64,000 bases of DNA, from the NCBI RefSeq assembly GCF_963966145.1, contig NC_091049.1:28272001-28336000 (forward strand), written 5' to 3'. Under the pieces are notes generated by a model. The model searched no databases. It was not told where the DNA came from and worked only from the letters and a program-made list of their open reading frames with translations. Below are positions 22,786 to 33,512 of this stretch, piece after piece. This stretch comes from Tenebrio molitor. Its lineage: Eukaryota; Arthropoda; Insecta; Coleoptera; Tenebrionidae. A program made the position numbers and the translations under genes. Position 1 is the stretch's first letter. Each line of letters begins with the position of its first letter.

Positions 22786-23167
22786 TTATATTGATTTAAA
22801 TTGAATCATGACAAGGAGAAAAGTGGTGATCGAATTCAGAACGCTGAAAAGCACAGATATGTCGATGTAAAAGTACCGAGCGGCGATGAACTCTTGCATG
22901 TATTGAGAAACACTTTTACTGAAGGCACACATTTCATCTTCTTCCAAAATGGAGTCGTCAACGCGTTGCTGCATCTGGTAGCAGTACGAAAGCAACTCTT
23001 CATAATCTTCCCTTATGGCGTCGCACCACAAAATGCCAAAAGATGATCACGAGCCACGACTTGCCAGTTGTTTTCGGAAACGTAACTTTCAAAGATGTTT
23101 TCCCTTTTGATAACAGAATCGAGGAAATACAAGCTTCGTAAAGCGATGAGGAAGATGTTGAGGAGAA
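22786..23167 (-). pseudogene. L15, truncated Gr of subfamily D with the intron region deleted
   Basis: Exon 2 (22786 to about 23031) is nearly complete: WCDAIREDYEELLSYC...ARYFYIDISVLFSVLNS then ITTFLLVMIQFKSI. Upstream only the last 40 or so codons of exon 1 remain (LNIFLIALRSLYFLDSVIKREN...NNWQVVARD). A deletion joins exon 1 directly to the middle of the first codons of exon 2, removing donor, intron and acceptor and shifting the frame. The 5' part of exon 1 ends abruptly near 23167, where the 3' flank of L16 starts. Confidence 0.8.
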
Positions 23168-23288
23168 GCTTTTTTATTCATTACACATTAAAATTTTCTA
23201 CAAGTTTGGAAAAAACCTTGCAGTGAAGGTACCATCACATTTGCACTATACCTATATTAATCTAGAATTGTAAATTGAAAAATTAGTT

Positions 23289-24422
23289 TCATTTGAACTG
23301 GAGCATGACGAGGAGAAACGTTATCATGGAATAAAGGATGCTGAACAAGGTGGACCTCTTGATCGAGAAGAATCTTGCAGCCTTGAACTCAGGGCGAGTG
23401 TGCAAGATCATCTGGATGAGAGAATATACTTCGTGGTTTTCGTAAGGCATAAAATCTGTTGTCATGCTTTGTAGTTTATAAACCAACACCATAGTTTTCT
23501 CCATTTCGCTCAAGACCGCATCGCACATCAGAATAGTTGACACAATTCCAACCTAAAGTCAAAATTGTTAAGAGATTGTCAGCCAAGTAATTTCTCTTAC
23601 GCAAAGTGTTATCCAACTGCCCGTCTGATAAATAAGATGGAGAAGATTGATCGTGGAGTTACCAGAACTGCGAGTACTGTGGTTTTTGATGAAAAAATCT
23701 AAAGCGATAAGAGCGCTGAAGGTCCCACAAAACATATTCGAAAGCACCGACACTCCAAAAATCTTGTTGAAGATTTCAACGGTGGAATTTAAAACGTAAA
23801 AATTGTACTTGATTTCTTTGACATACTGTGATAAGCTTTCTGGCAGTTTTTTTCGTGAAGTCAGTACGAGAAGTACTCCATTCTGGTGCTGATATCGCGA
23901 CAGTACCATGTCCAGTAAAATACAACAAAAGACCGCCACGAAGACTTCGAAATAAAGCTGTACGGAGCTAAATACGTTCAAGATGAAATTGGTGAAGTTG
24001 AAGAAACTGGAGTAGAGATAAATTCCAAACGTACCAAAAAGGAAAACTGCCACTTGTGACATTAGAAAGATCACGTAGTACGACTTGGTTGCGTTTCCGA
24101 TTCTAGATACGAGCTTGAGATTGTCCACCAGCTTGAAGAGTTGGTCTCGCTTGTACACTCTTAGAGTCAGAATAGTGTAAAGATCGTGCGTGCAGGCTGC
24201 CAAAGTTGAAAGTACGGCTAGAACAAACTGTGTACTTGTTAGCATCCAGAAAATTGGCCAAGTGTTGTAGACAGTGGCGCAATAAGCCACCAGGTAAAGA
24301 GCGACGACAAGAAAGGTGTGGAAATGCTGGAAGTTGGTCGGTTTTCGATCAGCGATGGAGGAGGGAGTCAGTGCAAAAAAATGTCCAAACTTGAAGACCA
24401 GTTTGATTAGTTTTAAATCCAT
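23289..24422 (-). CDS. L16, gustatory receptor, subfamily A-prime, 361 aa
   Basis: Exons 24422..23601 and 23552..23289, 48-nt GTAAGA...CTTTAG intron, phase 0 after TGC. MDLKLIKLVFKFGHFFALTPSS start. A-prime hallmarks: IADRKPTNFQHFHTFLVVALYLVAYCATVYNT before and in TM1, LTSRKKLPESLSQYVKEIKYNFYVL loop, and FNKIFGVSVLSNMFCGTFSAL with the tryptophan of FGW absent. Exon 2: VGIVSTILMCDAVLSEMEKTM, ending ARFFSIKRSTLFSILYS then MITFLLVMLQFK. L21 and L22 are close copies. Confidence 0.92.
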
Positions 24423-25083
24423 TTTGGTCTAGATCGATTCAGCTCTGGCTGCGGTTTGAGCTGCTTGGATAATTTGTCTAAATAGACAAATAACAAAAAA
24501 TTACTGGTTACACAGCGATGATTAAATGTTTCAGTAATCGGAAGGACATCAGATTTATGGCAAATGGAGGTTATTAGTAGCTGTAAATAGTTTTTTCATC
24601 TGGCTGTTTTTCTTGATTACAAATTAATAGCAGTGGTAATAATAATGATGCATTAAAAAACTCTCATTATGTTTACAATTTTATCAGTCACAAAAGTAAT
24701 GAGAACGTACAAAATAGTGAACAACGCCGACTTGTCGATAGAGAAAAATCTTGCAGCATTAAATTCAGGATGATTCTATGGCACAGCTTTTTCCCATTGC
24801 ACAAATTTATTCTCATCTTTTTTTATAATTTATTCCATTTTTCAAATTATATATTCAGTGCAAATTGGGTTAGTTCAAAGAGAAACGCATTAAATGCAGC
24901 ACAAAATTTTATTCCTCACTATAAAATCAACAATAAATTCTTTACAAAAAAGCCCAAAGATTTTGAAAGATGTTGAGATCTTCTCTTGTCTCTGGAGGCA
25001 GATGAACAAATTTTTATTGCATTTGTGTTCATTCTATGCATAGTGATTTTCTCTTCTTCACATTTACAGCGACTTAAACTGAA
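24423..25083. other. L16-L17 spacer with C-type relic
   Basis: Contains the 5' flank of L16 (also found upstream of L21 and L22, and as an orphan at 30245-30360), then the C-type exon 2 fragment at 24650, then the D-type 3' flank. This D-type flank is repeated at 28240-28405. Confidence 0.5.
24650..24772 (-). pseudogene. Relic of a subfamily C Gr, TM7 end of exon 2
   Basis: On the minus strand it reads PEFNAARFFSIDKSALFTI and on into the TM7 helix, closely matching L14/L19/L23, then stops abruptly at 24772. All of exon 1 and the exon 2 linker are missing. In the repeated block it occupies the position held by intact L23 next to L22. Confidence 0.75.
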
Positions 25084-26113
25084 TTAAGACGAGGAGAAAA
25101 GTCGTGATCGACTTTTAGTGAAGGCACACATATCATCTTCTTCAAAAATAGAGTTGTCAAGGCATTCCTGCATCTCGTAACAGTACGAAAGTAACTCTTC
25201 ATACTCTTCTCTTATGGCGTCGCACCACAAAATCACAGCGAAGATTCCAACCTGAAGAGAGGAATGAAACAAGGGTAAAGAGTTGACTAACACTCACCCA
25301 GAAAATCAACATAAAAGAAGAACGGCTCACGACTTGCCAGTTGCTTTCGGGAACGCGACTTGCAATTGGGTTTTCCTTTTTGATAACAGAGTCGAGGTAA
25401 TGCAAGCTTCGCACAGCGATGAAGAAGATGTTAAGGAGAGTGTTCCAACCGAAGATGTCATTGAAGAGGTCGACCGCGTCTTTCAAGGCCAAGAGATTTC
25501 GTTTGACATTAAGCAGGATCATGTGTGAGAGTTGTTTCCGTGCATGAGTGAAGTGTAAATTCAACAAGACTTTTTGATATTTGTATCGCGACTGTATCAT
25601 CTTCAAAATGACACAAGTCAAAACTGTGATGAAAAATTGAGAATAGATTGGCAACAACTCCAAAATGAACGTTTTGATGAATTTCACACTTAAAGCTTTG
25701 GTCCAAAAGAAAACATTGTAGATGCTAAAGGCGAGGTACATCACATTCGATACAAAAAATAATATGTAAAGAGTTTTTTCGTTGTTTATTTCACACTCTA
25801 CTCTCGTCAAAACTCTCACCAGCAGAAACCATTGCCTTCTCTTAGACAGACCGGCGACGATCAATGTGTAGAAACTGTAAACGAACAAGACGACTTCCTG
25901 GAGTATTCGCAGAACTGTTGAAAGCAGGATTGATTGGGAATACTGCCAATTCCTTATCATCAAAGTCACGGTTAAACAAATTACGTGAAAAAGAAACATC
26001 GCAACAATATATAATTTTCGTGGGATGCTGATGTTCAAATTTTGGTTCTTGGGTGGTGTCAACGCTAAGAAACTCCTAAAAGATAAAACAGTTTTTAATG
26101 CACCCAGATCCAT
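25084..26113 (-). pseudogene. L17, subfamily D Gr with a frameshifting deletion in exon 2
   Basis: Exon 1 (26113..25298, 272 codons) and its 46-nt GTGAGT...TTCAG intron are intact, and exon 2 begins normally at 25251 (VGIFAVILWCDAIREEYEELLSYC). Compared with L18, about 79 nt are missing at 25111/25112. These encode the ARYFYIDRSAIFSI region, so the frame shifts to an RSRLFSSS tail and TM7 is lost. The residual product would be about 327 aa. An Inr-like TCAACTGT (minus strand ACAGTTGA) lies upstream at 26134. Pseudogene, or a truncated receptor without TM7. Confidence 0.85.
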
Positions 26114-26429
26114 GAGTGTTGACTGGAACTTGGTCAACTGTTGAAAGCTTTGTTGTAAGTGTATTCCGAGGAAGTAATTATTCCATAGACAGAATTAGAC
26201 TTGACATTCGGGTCTGTTATTGGGTGATGTTTTGTCGATAGTAGAAAAATGATAAGTAATTACGCTCGAGTTGTTTTTACTAGAAGTAATCCTGGATGAT
26301 AGATTTACAATGTGTGTTTGTGCAATAGACAAAAACTGAAGTGGTTTTAAAAACCTCCAGGTTCTGTAGCGAGACATTGAGGTTTTTTATAGGGTGTTTG
26401 GGCAAGAGAGTACTAAACTGAGTTAACTT

Positions 26430-26650
26430 TGTCACCAGAAGGAAAATAGTGATATTGTTCAAAAGACACAGGATCATCGATCTGTTGGTATAGAAGCATC
26501 TGGCAGCTGTGAATTCTTGTACATTTTTCTTAATCAATACAATCTTCACGTTTTCAATGGTGTGTAATTCGGCATTGCAATCCCGTGTGTGGAAAACCGA
26601 TCAGTCAAACTCTTTTCTGATTGAGTACCATGTTTAAAATGATGGAAGCT
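26430..26650 (-). pseudogene. Relic of a subfamily B Gr, exon 2 and scraps of exon 1
   Basis: On the minus strand a degenerate TM7 segment is readable (EFTAARCFYTNRSMILCLLNNITIFLLV), preceded by a decayed linker with a GCATTGCA block shared with L25. A short piece of exon 1 (the GTACCATGTTTAAAATGATG stretch, equivalent to the loop after TM4) is fused next to it. The FMIQF end is lost. In the repeated block this is where intact L25 lies. Confidence 0.7.
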
Positions 26651-26789
26651 AGAATTTTAAATGTTTAAATTTAGACCTTTGTCAGGACCAGACCGAATGT
26701 ACATAATTTGTTGTTGAATGAGAACTCTGAAAAAGAACACTAAATTACTGACTCTATACAATAATAAAAATTAGCACCAAGAATCAAAC

Positions 26790-26853
26790 AGAATTATAAT
26801 GAAACAAACAGAAATAAAATGAAACAAACAGAATTAAAATGAAACAAATTAAC
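26790..26853. repeat. Short tandem repeat, about 20-nt unit
   Basis: Three to four imperfect copies of AATGAAACAAACAGAATTAA, the last truncated. It abuts the LTR-like repeat that starts around 26868. Confidence 0.7.
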
Positions 26854-26867
26854 ATTATTTTGAAACC

Positions 26868-27592
26868 TAAATTGGGCTTAAACGCTGTTACGTAAGTGCC
26901 ATGTCATGCAACTAAATTCCGTTGATCTGCTACTTCTAAAAATTGTTCTACATTGGTTTGATTCCCAAAACTGTTCTAATTAATTCGTAATTTTCATTTT
27001 CCCTCTCTCACTCACACCTCTGATTTCTACAACTACCTGGCTTCACCGTTACTGTGCTGTCCCTGTTTTATACCGACTCCCTTTCTACTTTGCTTTGTTA
27101 CTTTTCTAACTAAAAGTGCAAACGATTCTAGTTATTTTCTACGATAAAGCACTATGTTTCTAATTTGCAATTCTCGCCCTTTGGTTACAAATATGACACA
27201 AATTTGAGAATGCTAAAAAAGTAAATTAACCTAATGAACATTAATTTTGTGGTTTTCTCAATTTGAAACCTGCTAACATTAAATTCATTCATTCAATTAT
27301 CCCCTGATTTTAACTGAACTCCCCAAATTGTCGAACGAGTAAATTTTGCAATGTTTCTTTTCCCATGAAAACCATTAAGTATCTTTGTGTTCGGACAGGA
27401 CGCGTACCTGCATTTTCAAGGAAAGGTTGGCAGATTTCACTTGAGGAGGGTGGTCCCATTCTTGTGGACAAAGCAACAATAAAATGTACAACTGACCAAC
27501 ATTTCCGTCGCAAATTAACGGTATTTAAAATATTTCGCTGAAATTATTTTAAAATTAAAATTCTTAATTTATCGAACCTATTCGGACCGTTA
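26868..27592 (-). mobile_element. LTR-like interspersed repeat, copy A
   Basis: On the minus strand it begins TGTAACGGTCCGAATAGG at 27592 and runs to near 26868 (CCCAATTTAGGTTT). A second copy lies inverted at 36893. The TGTAACGG start resembles LTR termini of Ty3/gypsy-type elements, so solo LTRs are a plausible reading, but no polymerase-type coding region is present. It abuts the broken end of the C-type exon 1 relic at 27600. Confidence 0.5.
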
Positions 27593-27599
27593 CAATATT

Positions 27600-28240
27600 T
27601 AAAAGCGTTCTGAGGGAAGTGGCGAAGATGTTCACCACAGTGTTCCAGCCAAATATATCGTTGCAAGCGTCGACGGCACTTTTCAAAATAAGTATGTCGT
27701 ACTTGGTTCTCTTCATGACCTTTAAGCAGGAATGGAGCTTCAACTCGTGGGGTGACGCTTCAGTTAATTCATAATTGATAGTGGTACCGCGACAGTACCA
27801 TCTCTAGGATGATGCAACGCAAAGTCGCATCAAATAATTGTAGATACATTTCAGTGCAGATCATTAAGTTAGCCAGTATAGTACTGATGTCGAAGAAATA
27901 TGAATTGGTACCACTTCCCACTATAATAACAGTTAATACGACCAGTTGTGATATTACAAATTGCAAATAATACGACTTCGGTTTCTTCTTGTGACAACGA
28001 GTGTGTCGGAGACATTTTATTAGTTTAATCCAATGGATGTAGTTGAAGTTTTTTATTATTATGAAAATGTAATCATTGTGGAGGCAGTAAGTGGTAGTTG
28101 TCAAGACGGCCATTGTTAGTTAAGTTACACTTAGTGTTGTGTAAACTGTCCTTCTGATAAATGTATTGTAAAGAATATAGATGGTCAGCATTATGAATAC
28201 GAAAGTACTACGCATTTTCTAATGGGGAGTTAAACTCCGC
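27600..28240 (-). pseudogene. Relic of a subfamily C Gr, exon 1
   Basis: Minus-strand exon 1 homologous to L14/L19: an open piece at 28113-27769 covers TM2-TM4 (LTTTTYCLHNDYIFIIIK...MVLSRYHYQL). Defects: the N-terminus is missing, there is a TAG in the TPH-KMRSTF region, a TAA before TM2 and a small deletion near 27775, and the sequence stops at 27600 before the splice donor. Exon 2 is absent. The LTR-like repeat begins immediately beyond. Confidence 0.85.
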
Positions 28241-28405
28241 TACAAAGAGAAACGCATTAAATGCAGCACAAAATTTCAATTCTTTACAAAAAGAGCCCAA
28301 AGATTTTGAAAAATGTTGAGATCTTCTCTTGTCTCTGGAGGCAGATTAACAAATTTTATTGCATTTGTGTTCATTCTATGCATAGTGATTTTCTCTTCTT
28401 CACAT

Positions 28406-29534
28406 TTACAGTGACTTAAACTGAATTAAGACGAGGAGAAAAGTCGTGATCGAATTCATAATGCTGAAAATCGCGGATCTGTCGATGTAAAAGTATCGAG
28501 CGGCGGTGAAATCTGGGATGTTTTGAGAAACACTCTTAGTGAAGGCACACATTTCATCTTCATCAAAAATGGAGTTGTCAAGGCATTCCTGCATCTCGTA
28601 ACAGTACGAAAGCAACTCTTCATACTCTTCTCTTATAGCGTCGCACCACAAAATCACAGCGAAGATTCCAACCTGAAGAGAGGAATGAAACAAGTGTCAT
28701 GAGACGACTAAGACTCACCCAGAAAATCAACATAAAAGAAGAACGGCCCACGACTTGCCAGTTGCTTTCGGGAACGCGACTTGCGAGGCTGTTTTCCTTT
28801 TTGATAACAGAGTCGAGGAAATACAAGCTTCGCACAGCGATGAAGAAGATGTTAAGGAGAGTGTTCCAGCCGAAGATGTCATTGAAGAGGTCGACAGCGT
28901 CCTTCAAGGCCAAGAGATTTCGTTTGACGTTGAGAAGGATCATGTGTGAGAATTGCTTCCGTGCATGAGTGAAGTGTAGATTCAACAAGACTTTTTGATA
29001 TTTGTATCGCGATTGTATCATCTTCAAAATGAGACAAGTCGAAACTGTGATGAAAAATTGAGAATAGACTGGCAACAACTCAAAAAAGAACGTCTCGATG
29101 AATGTCACACCTAAGACTTTGGTCCAAAGGAAAAGAGTGTACACGCTCAAGACGAGGTACATCACATTCGATACAAAAAATATTATGTAAAGACTTTTTT
29201 CGTTTTTTATTTCACACTCTACTCTCGTCAAAATTCTCACCAGCAGAAACCATTGCCTTCTCTTAGTCAGACCGGCGACGATCAAAGTGTAGAAACTGTA
29301 AGCGAACAATACGACTTCCTGTAGTATTCGCAGAACTGTTGAAAGCAGGATTGATTGGGAATTCTGCCAATTCTTTAGCATCAAAGTCATGGTTAAACAA
29401 ATTACGTGAAGAAGAAACATCGCAACAATGTATAATTTTCGTGGGATGTTAATGTTCAAATTTAGGTTCTTGGGTGGTGTCAATGCTAAGAAACTCCCAA
29501 AAGATAAAACAGTTTTTAATGCACCCAGATCCAT
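28406..29534 (-). CDS. L18, gustatory receptor, subfamily D, 360 aa
   Basis: Exons 29534..28719 and 28672..28406, 46-nt GTGAGT...CTTCAG intron, phase 0. MDLGALKTVLSFGSFLALTPP start. It is the intact sister of L17 and differs mainly in TM3-TM4 (LSVYTLFLWTKVLGVTFIETFFFELLPVYSQFF). The loop HFTHARKQFSHMILLNVKRNLLALKDAVD precedes FNDIFGWNTLLNIFFIAVRSL. Exon 2 ends ARYFYIDRSAIFSIMNS then ITTFLLVLIQFKSL. The upstream ACAGTTGG site of other D genes is altered to ACAGTAGA. Confidence 0.92.
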
Positions 29535-29839
29535 GAGTGTTGACGAGAACTTGTTCTACTGTTGAAAACTTTGTTGTAAATGTATTCCGAGGACGTAATT
29601 ATTCCATAGGCAGAATTAAACTTGACATTCCGGTCTGTTATTGAGTGATGTTTTGTCGATAGTAGAAAAATAATGGGTAATTACGCTCGAGTTGTTTTTA
29701 CTAAAAGTAATCCTGGGTAATATATTTACAATGAGTGTTTGTATAATAGACAAATACTGAAGTGGGTTTAAAAACCTCCAGGTTCTGTAGCTAGACATTT
29801 AGGTTTGTTATCGGGTGTTTGGGCAAGAGAGAAGGAAAA

Positions 29840-29925
29840 TAATGATACTGTCCAAAAGACACAGGATCATCGACCTGTTGGTATAGAAGTATCTGGCAGC
29901 TGTGAATTCTCATTTTTCTTAATCA
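29840..29925 (-). pseudogene. Relic of a subfamily B Gr, exon 2 scrap
   Basis: Minus-strand fragment matching the B-type TM7 segment (ARYFYTNRSMILCLLDSI-like codons) for about 85 nt. It then jumps directly into B-type 5' flanking DNA at about 29935, so the whole of exon 1 and most of exon 2 were deleted between them. Confidence 0.65.
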
Positions 29926-29939
29926 ACATACTCATCACT

Positions 29940-30360
29940 TTTTTCCATTTGTCACTCGTGACTGGATTTGTTTTGAAAGCTCAATAGGTGTGTAAATAGA
30001 ATTACATTGGACGTCCTGTGTAAGTGGTCTTTGTCGACAATTGAGGATAATGATCGCTCGATGGGGAAAACATTCCGAAACTGTGACAAATCGTTCCGTA
30101 AATGATGACAGAATGTTTAAGCGAAATGAAGTCGAGTCATATTTGGAATGGGTGTCCTGGAAGTGCATTAATGATGTGTTTGGGGTGAAGTTGTTGACAA
30201 CAAAATGTTCGGCCTCGTTGGGTCGACAACTTCCTGCTAAAATGCTTCAGTAATCAGAAGAACATGAGATTTATGGCAAATGGCCGTTATTAATAGCGGT
30301 AAATAATTTCTTGAAATGTCCATTGGTCCTGATTACCAATTAATAGTCATGAAAATGATA
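29940..30360. promoter_or_regulatory. Orphan copy of the L12/L13 divergent promoter plus A-prime flank
   Basis: 29940-30245 aligns along its length with 19790-20080, including GTGACAAATCGTTCC, GATGTGTTTGGGGTGAAG and ACTTCCTGCTAA. Neither the L12-type nor the L13-type gene follows. From 30245 to 30360 it matches the 5' flank of A-prime genes (CAGTAATC..., TTTATGGCAAATGG), whose gene is also missing. It is a deletion scar preserving promoters only. Confidence 0.65.
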
Positions 30361-30380
30361 TAAGAAAGCATTCATAATGT

Positions 30381-31527
30381 TTACAATTTTATCTTAAACT
30401 GAATAATTACAATCACAAAAGTAATAAGGACGGACAAAATACTGAATAACGTCGACTTGTCGATAGGGAAAAATCTTGCAGCATTAAATTCAGGACGATT
30501 TTTCCCTATCATGAGAGCCAGTGACCTAAATTCTTTGCTTTCAGGCGAGAACTCCTCACACACGCAGGATTCCATTTTTCGCGTCAACGTCACAATACTT
30601 TCATATTCTTTCAATATGGAATCGCACAGAAATATGTTTGTAAATATGCCACACTAAAATAAAATTTTTAATGAAATATTTCTGTTTACGAAAATGTCGT
30701 ACCCAACACATAAAAAGTAGTGTCATTTGAAAAAACATGTTGCAAATAGGCCCGGTACCACCAACCAAACTGAAAGTACCGTCACTCTGCATAAAAATGT
30801 CCATATTGAGAAGCGTTCTGAGGGAAGTGGTGAAGATGTTCACCAGTGTGCTCCAGCCAAATATATCGTTGTAAGCGTCGACGGCGCTTCTCAAAATAAG
30901 TATGTCGTACTTCGTTCTCTTCAAGACCTTTAAGCAGAAATGGAGCTTCAGCTTGTGGGGTGACGCTTGAGTTAATACATAATATTGATACTGGTACCGC
31001 GACAGTACCATCTCTAGGATGATGCAACGCAAAGTCGCATCAAATAATTGCAGATACATTTCTGTGCAGATCATTAAGTTAGCCAGTATAGTACTGATGT
31101 CGAAGAAATATGCATTGCTACCACTTCCCACTGTAATAACAGTTAATACGACCAGTTGTGATATTACAAATTGCAAATAATAGGACTTCGGTTTCTTCTT
31201 GTGACAACGAGTCTGTCGAAGACCTTTTAACAGTTTAATCCAATGAATGTGCTTGAAGTTTTTCATTATTATGAAAATGTAAAGATTGTGGAGGCAGTAA
31301 GTGGTAGTTGTCAAGACGGCCATTGTCAGTTGAGTTACACTTAGTATTGTGTAAACTGCTCTTCTGACAAATGTATTGTAAAAAATATAGATGGTCAGCA
31401 TGATGAATACGAAAGTACTACGCATTTTCTGATACGGTGTTAAATTTCGCTTCAATTTTGTTGGGGGCGGCGTTAACGAAAAGGTGTTTCCGAATCGGAA
31501 AATCAATTCAATGGCTCGCAAATCCAT
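30381..31527 (-). CDS. L19, gustatory receptor, subfamily C, 365 aa
   Basis: Exons 31527..30703 and 30653..30381, 49-nt GTACGA...TTTTAG intron, phase 0. Close copy of L14; most substitutions fall in TM3-TM4 and in the extracellular segment after TM5 (MQSDGTFSLVGGTGPICNMFFQ). TM7: ARFFPIDKSTLFSILSVLITFVIVIIQFKIKL. The lysine-rich RQTRCHKKKPKSYYL loop is unchanged from L14. An intron-retained frame stays open to 30601. Confidence 0.92.
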
Positions 31528-32589
31528 TTTGGATCAGGTCAGTAACACGGAAAGTTGTCAATTGAGAACTATACAGGGTAATGTCATCGAATGTAAAAGT
31601 AATACCAATGTGAATGTGGAGACACAAACACCTTGTTTTTCTCTTTTTTATTAAATGTTTTATAAAATAAAGTCGTAGCGTAAACAATAATTAGTATATT
31701 ATTTGGGGTATGGTGCTTATCATAATTTTCAAGGAAAAATTGTTTTAAGTGCTTTTATCCCAACCTTGAAAAGTTTTGGGCTTCTAATCGAAGTACAAAG
31801 TTCCAGAAGTATACAGGGTCGTTATTAAGTATGGGTACAGTTGATTATTCTGAAAACATTTTGTAGGATCTCCGTGAAACTTGGTGTACCCTTTGGAGAT
31901 TTTTTTTTAACATTTAACATTAAGTATGGATAGAATTAAATATTTTCAAAATGGTGGTTCAATACTTTTGGAAATTAGGTACACTGTTAAAGCTACTTAA
32001 AGTCTATTGTCTGCGATTTTTTTTATATTTTTGCTGTCATTTGTTTTGGAGATTCAAGGCTAAATTGCTTTTTAACGCATTTTAATAAAAAAAATTATAA
32101 GAAAGTATAAACAGGAAATATTTGTTTATTCTAAAAAGGTGCTCAAAATGGTCAAAATTATTGCACACAAATTTAAAATTGGTTAATATGCAAGTGACAG
32201 ATTGCTAATGACAGCATTATCAATGCAAACTTGGTTTTATTTTTTGAGAATTAAATTTTTGAAAATATCTTTTTGAGTTTTTAAAGCAAGTAAAGATATG
32301 CATGTAGCATATCGTTGAATTCAGACAAAATGCTTTATTCAAAAAATTAAGTTGTCCTTATGTATAAAATTCAAAAAAATACGGTTAAATAGAATTTAAA
32401 TTCTCCTTCAATACTTCAGGATATTTAAATTCGCTGAAAATCAGAATATGGAATAGTGAAAATCGGCATGAAATTGTAGAAGAGACATTATATGCTGAAA
32501 AGATTGGTGTTTTTCCAGGCTTTTGTCAAGGACAATATGAAACAAAAAAATGTTTTGTTAAGAATATTAAATTTCATTTTTTTTTTGGT
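31528..32589. other. L19 upstream region and unassigned AT-rich repeat DNA
   Basis: 31528-31800 matches the 5' flank of L14. From about 31815 (TATACAGGGTCGTTATTAAG) the sequence resembles transposon DNA and leads into the mariner-type fragment at 32590. No intact coding frame is present. Confidence 0.4.
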
Positions 32590-32867
32590 ACACTGACTGT
32601 CCAAAGATCGAACTGACGTTTTGGATCAATTTATTGATCAATTGCATGATGATGAAATCCACAATTTTTATTTTCAACAAGATCGAGCTACTTCTGACTG
32701 TACAATCGAAACTTCAGACTTATTAAGAGAATTTTTTGATAATATTACAATTAGTCGAAATGCAGAAATGCCGTGGCCTCAATGATCCTGTGATTTGACA
32801 CCGTGTGACTTTTTCCTATGGCCCTATCTGAAAAGTACTGTTTTTCACACTGGAAAACCAGCTGACT
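32590..32867 (+). mobile_element. Mariner-family transposase fragment
   Basis: One plus-strand frame reads IHNFYFQQDRATSDCTIETS and, further on, EMPWPQ-stop-SCDLTPCDFFLWPYLK. These match the second and third catalytic Asp regions of IS630/Tc1/mariner transposases (FQQDGA and WPPRSPDLTPCDFFLW). An in-frame TGA interrupts the second motif. The N-terminal domain is not seen. It is fused directly to a Gr fragment at about 32868. Confidence 0.75.
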
Positions 32868-32989
32868 TTCATGTGGCGCTGCACAATCGGTCAGAGCCAG
32901 ATTTTTCTCATCGATAAATCCACCCTCTTCAGCGTACTTCATTCGTTGACCACGTTTTTCGTGGTCATGATCCAATTAAAAAAATTGTA
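32868..32989 (+). pseudogene. Gr exon 2 tail of the L13 type, fused to transposon DNA
   Basis: Plus-strand frame: VALHNRSEP, a frameshift, then RFFLIDKSTLFSVLHSLTTFFVVMIQLKKL and a stop. This matches the last 45 residues of L13. Everything upstream is replaced by the mariner fragment. Confidence 0.75.
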
Positions 32990-33512
32990 AATTATTATTT
33001 CGTATTTTGTTGCTGTCACAGCTAATTAAGTATAAAAGATTTCGCATTCGGGCGAAATTAATTTGTCACAACAGACATTACCTTAGCAATGACAAAGTGT
33101 ATCAGATAGCTAATGGAGTGTCGAGTTTGGCTCATCATCACTAGTTATTCACTCTCTCTACTGTAGGATTTTCCAGTCACACTGAAAACAAAATAGTTAT
33201 AGCACTCATTGCTTTTGTTCAACATACTCCTCATAAATAGTTAATGTTTAGTTAATTGACACCCACTTCCGTCGTCAAGTAATTTTTTTCTAACAAATCG
33301 AGGTAATGCACTCTTTGAGGTACCAGCAGTATTGTACATATCAGTTTTTTCCATCCATTCCCATAAGAATACATTGCGGTTGCTCTCAAAAACATCATAA
33401 AATTTTCAACGAAATATTCGGAAAAAAAAATCTATATAATTTAGTTGTTTATAAAGATTGATTGGTTTCGATAACCTGTGTTGTCTTAATGCGGCGATTG
33501 ATCCACTAAAGC
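32990..33512. other. Spacer before L20
   Basis: AT-rich, no gene recognised. It should contain the L20 promoter. Confidence 0.3.

Larger units (their letters stand above)
26114..26870. other. Spacer with B-type relic and a short tandem array
   Basis: Includes the 5' flank of L17, the B-type relic at 26430 and a tandem array near 26790-26853. The stretch 26650-26780 is unassigned. Confidence 0.4.

Noticed and set aside
22786..23031. A processed (retroposed) receptor copy
   Set aside because: Intron loss here is imprecise and removes coding bases; there is no poly(A) tail or target duplication.
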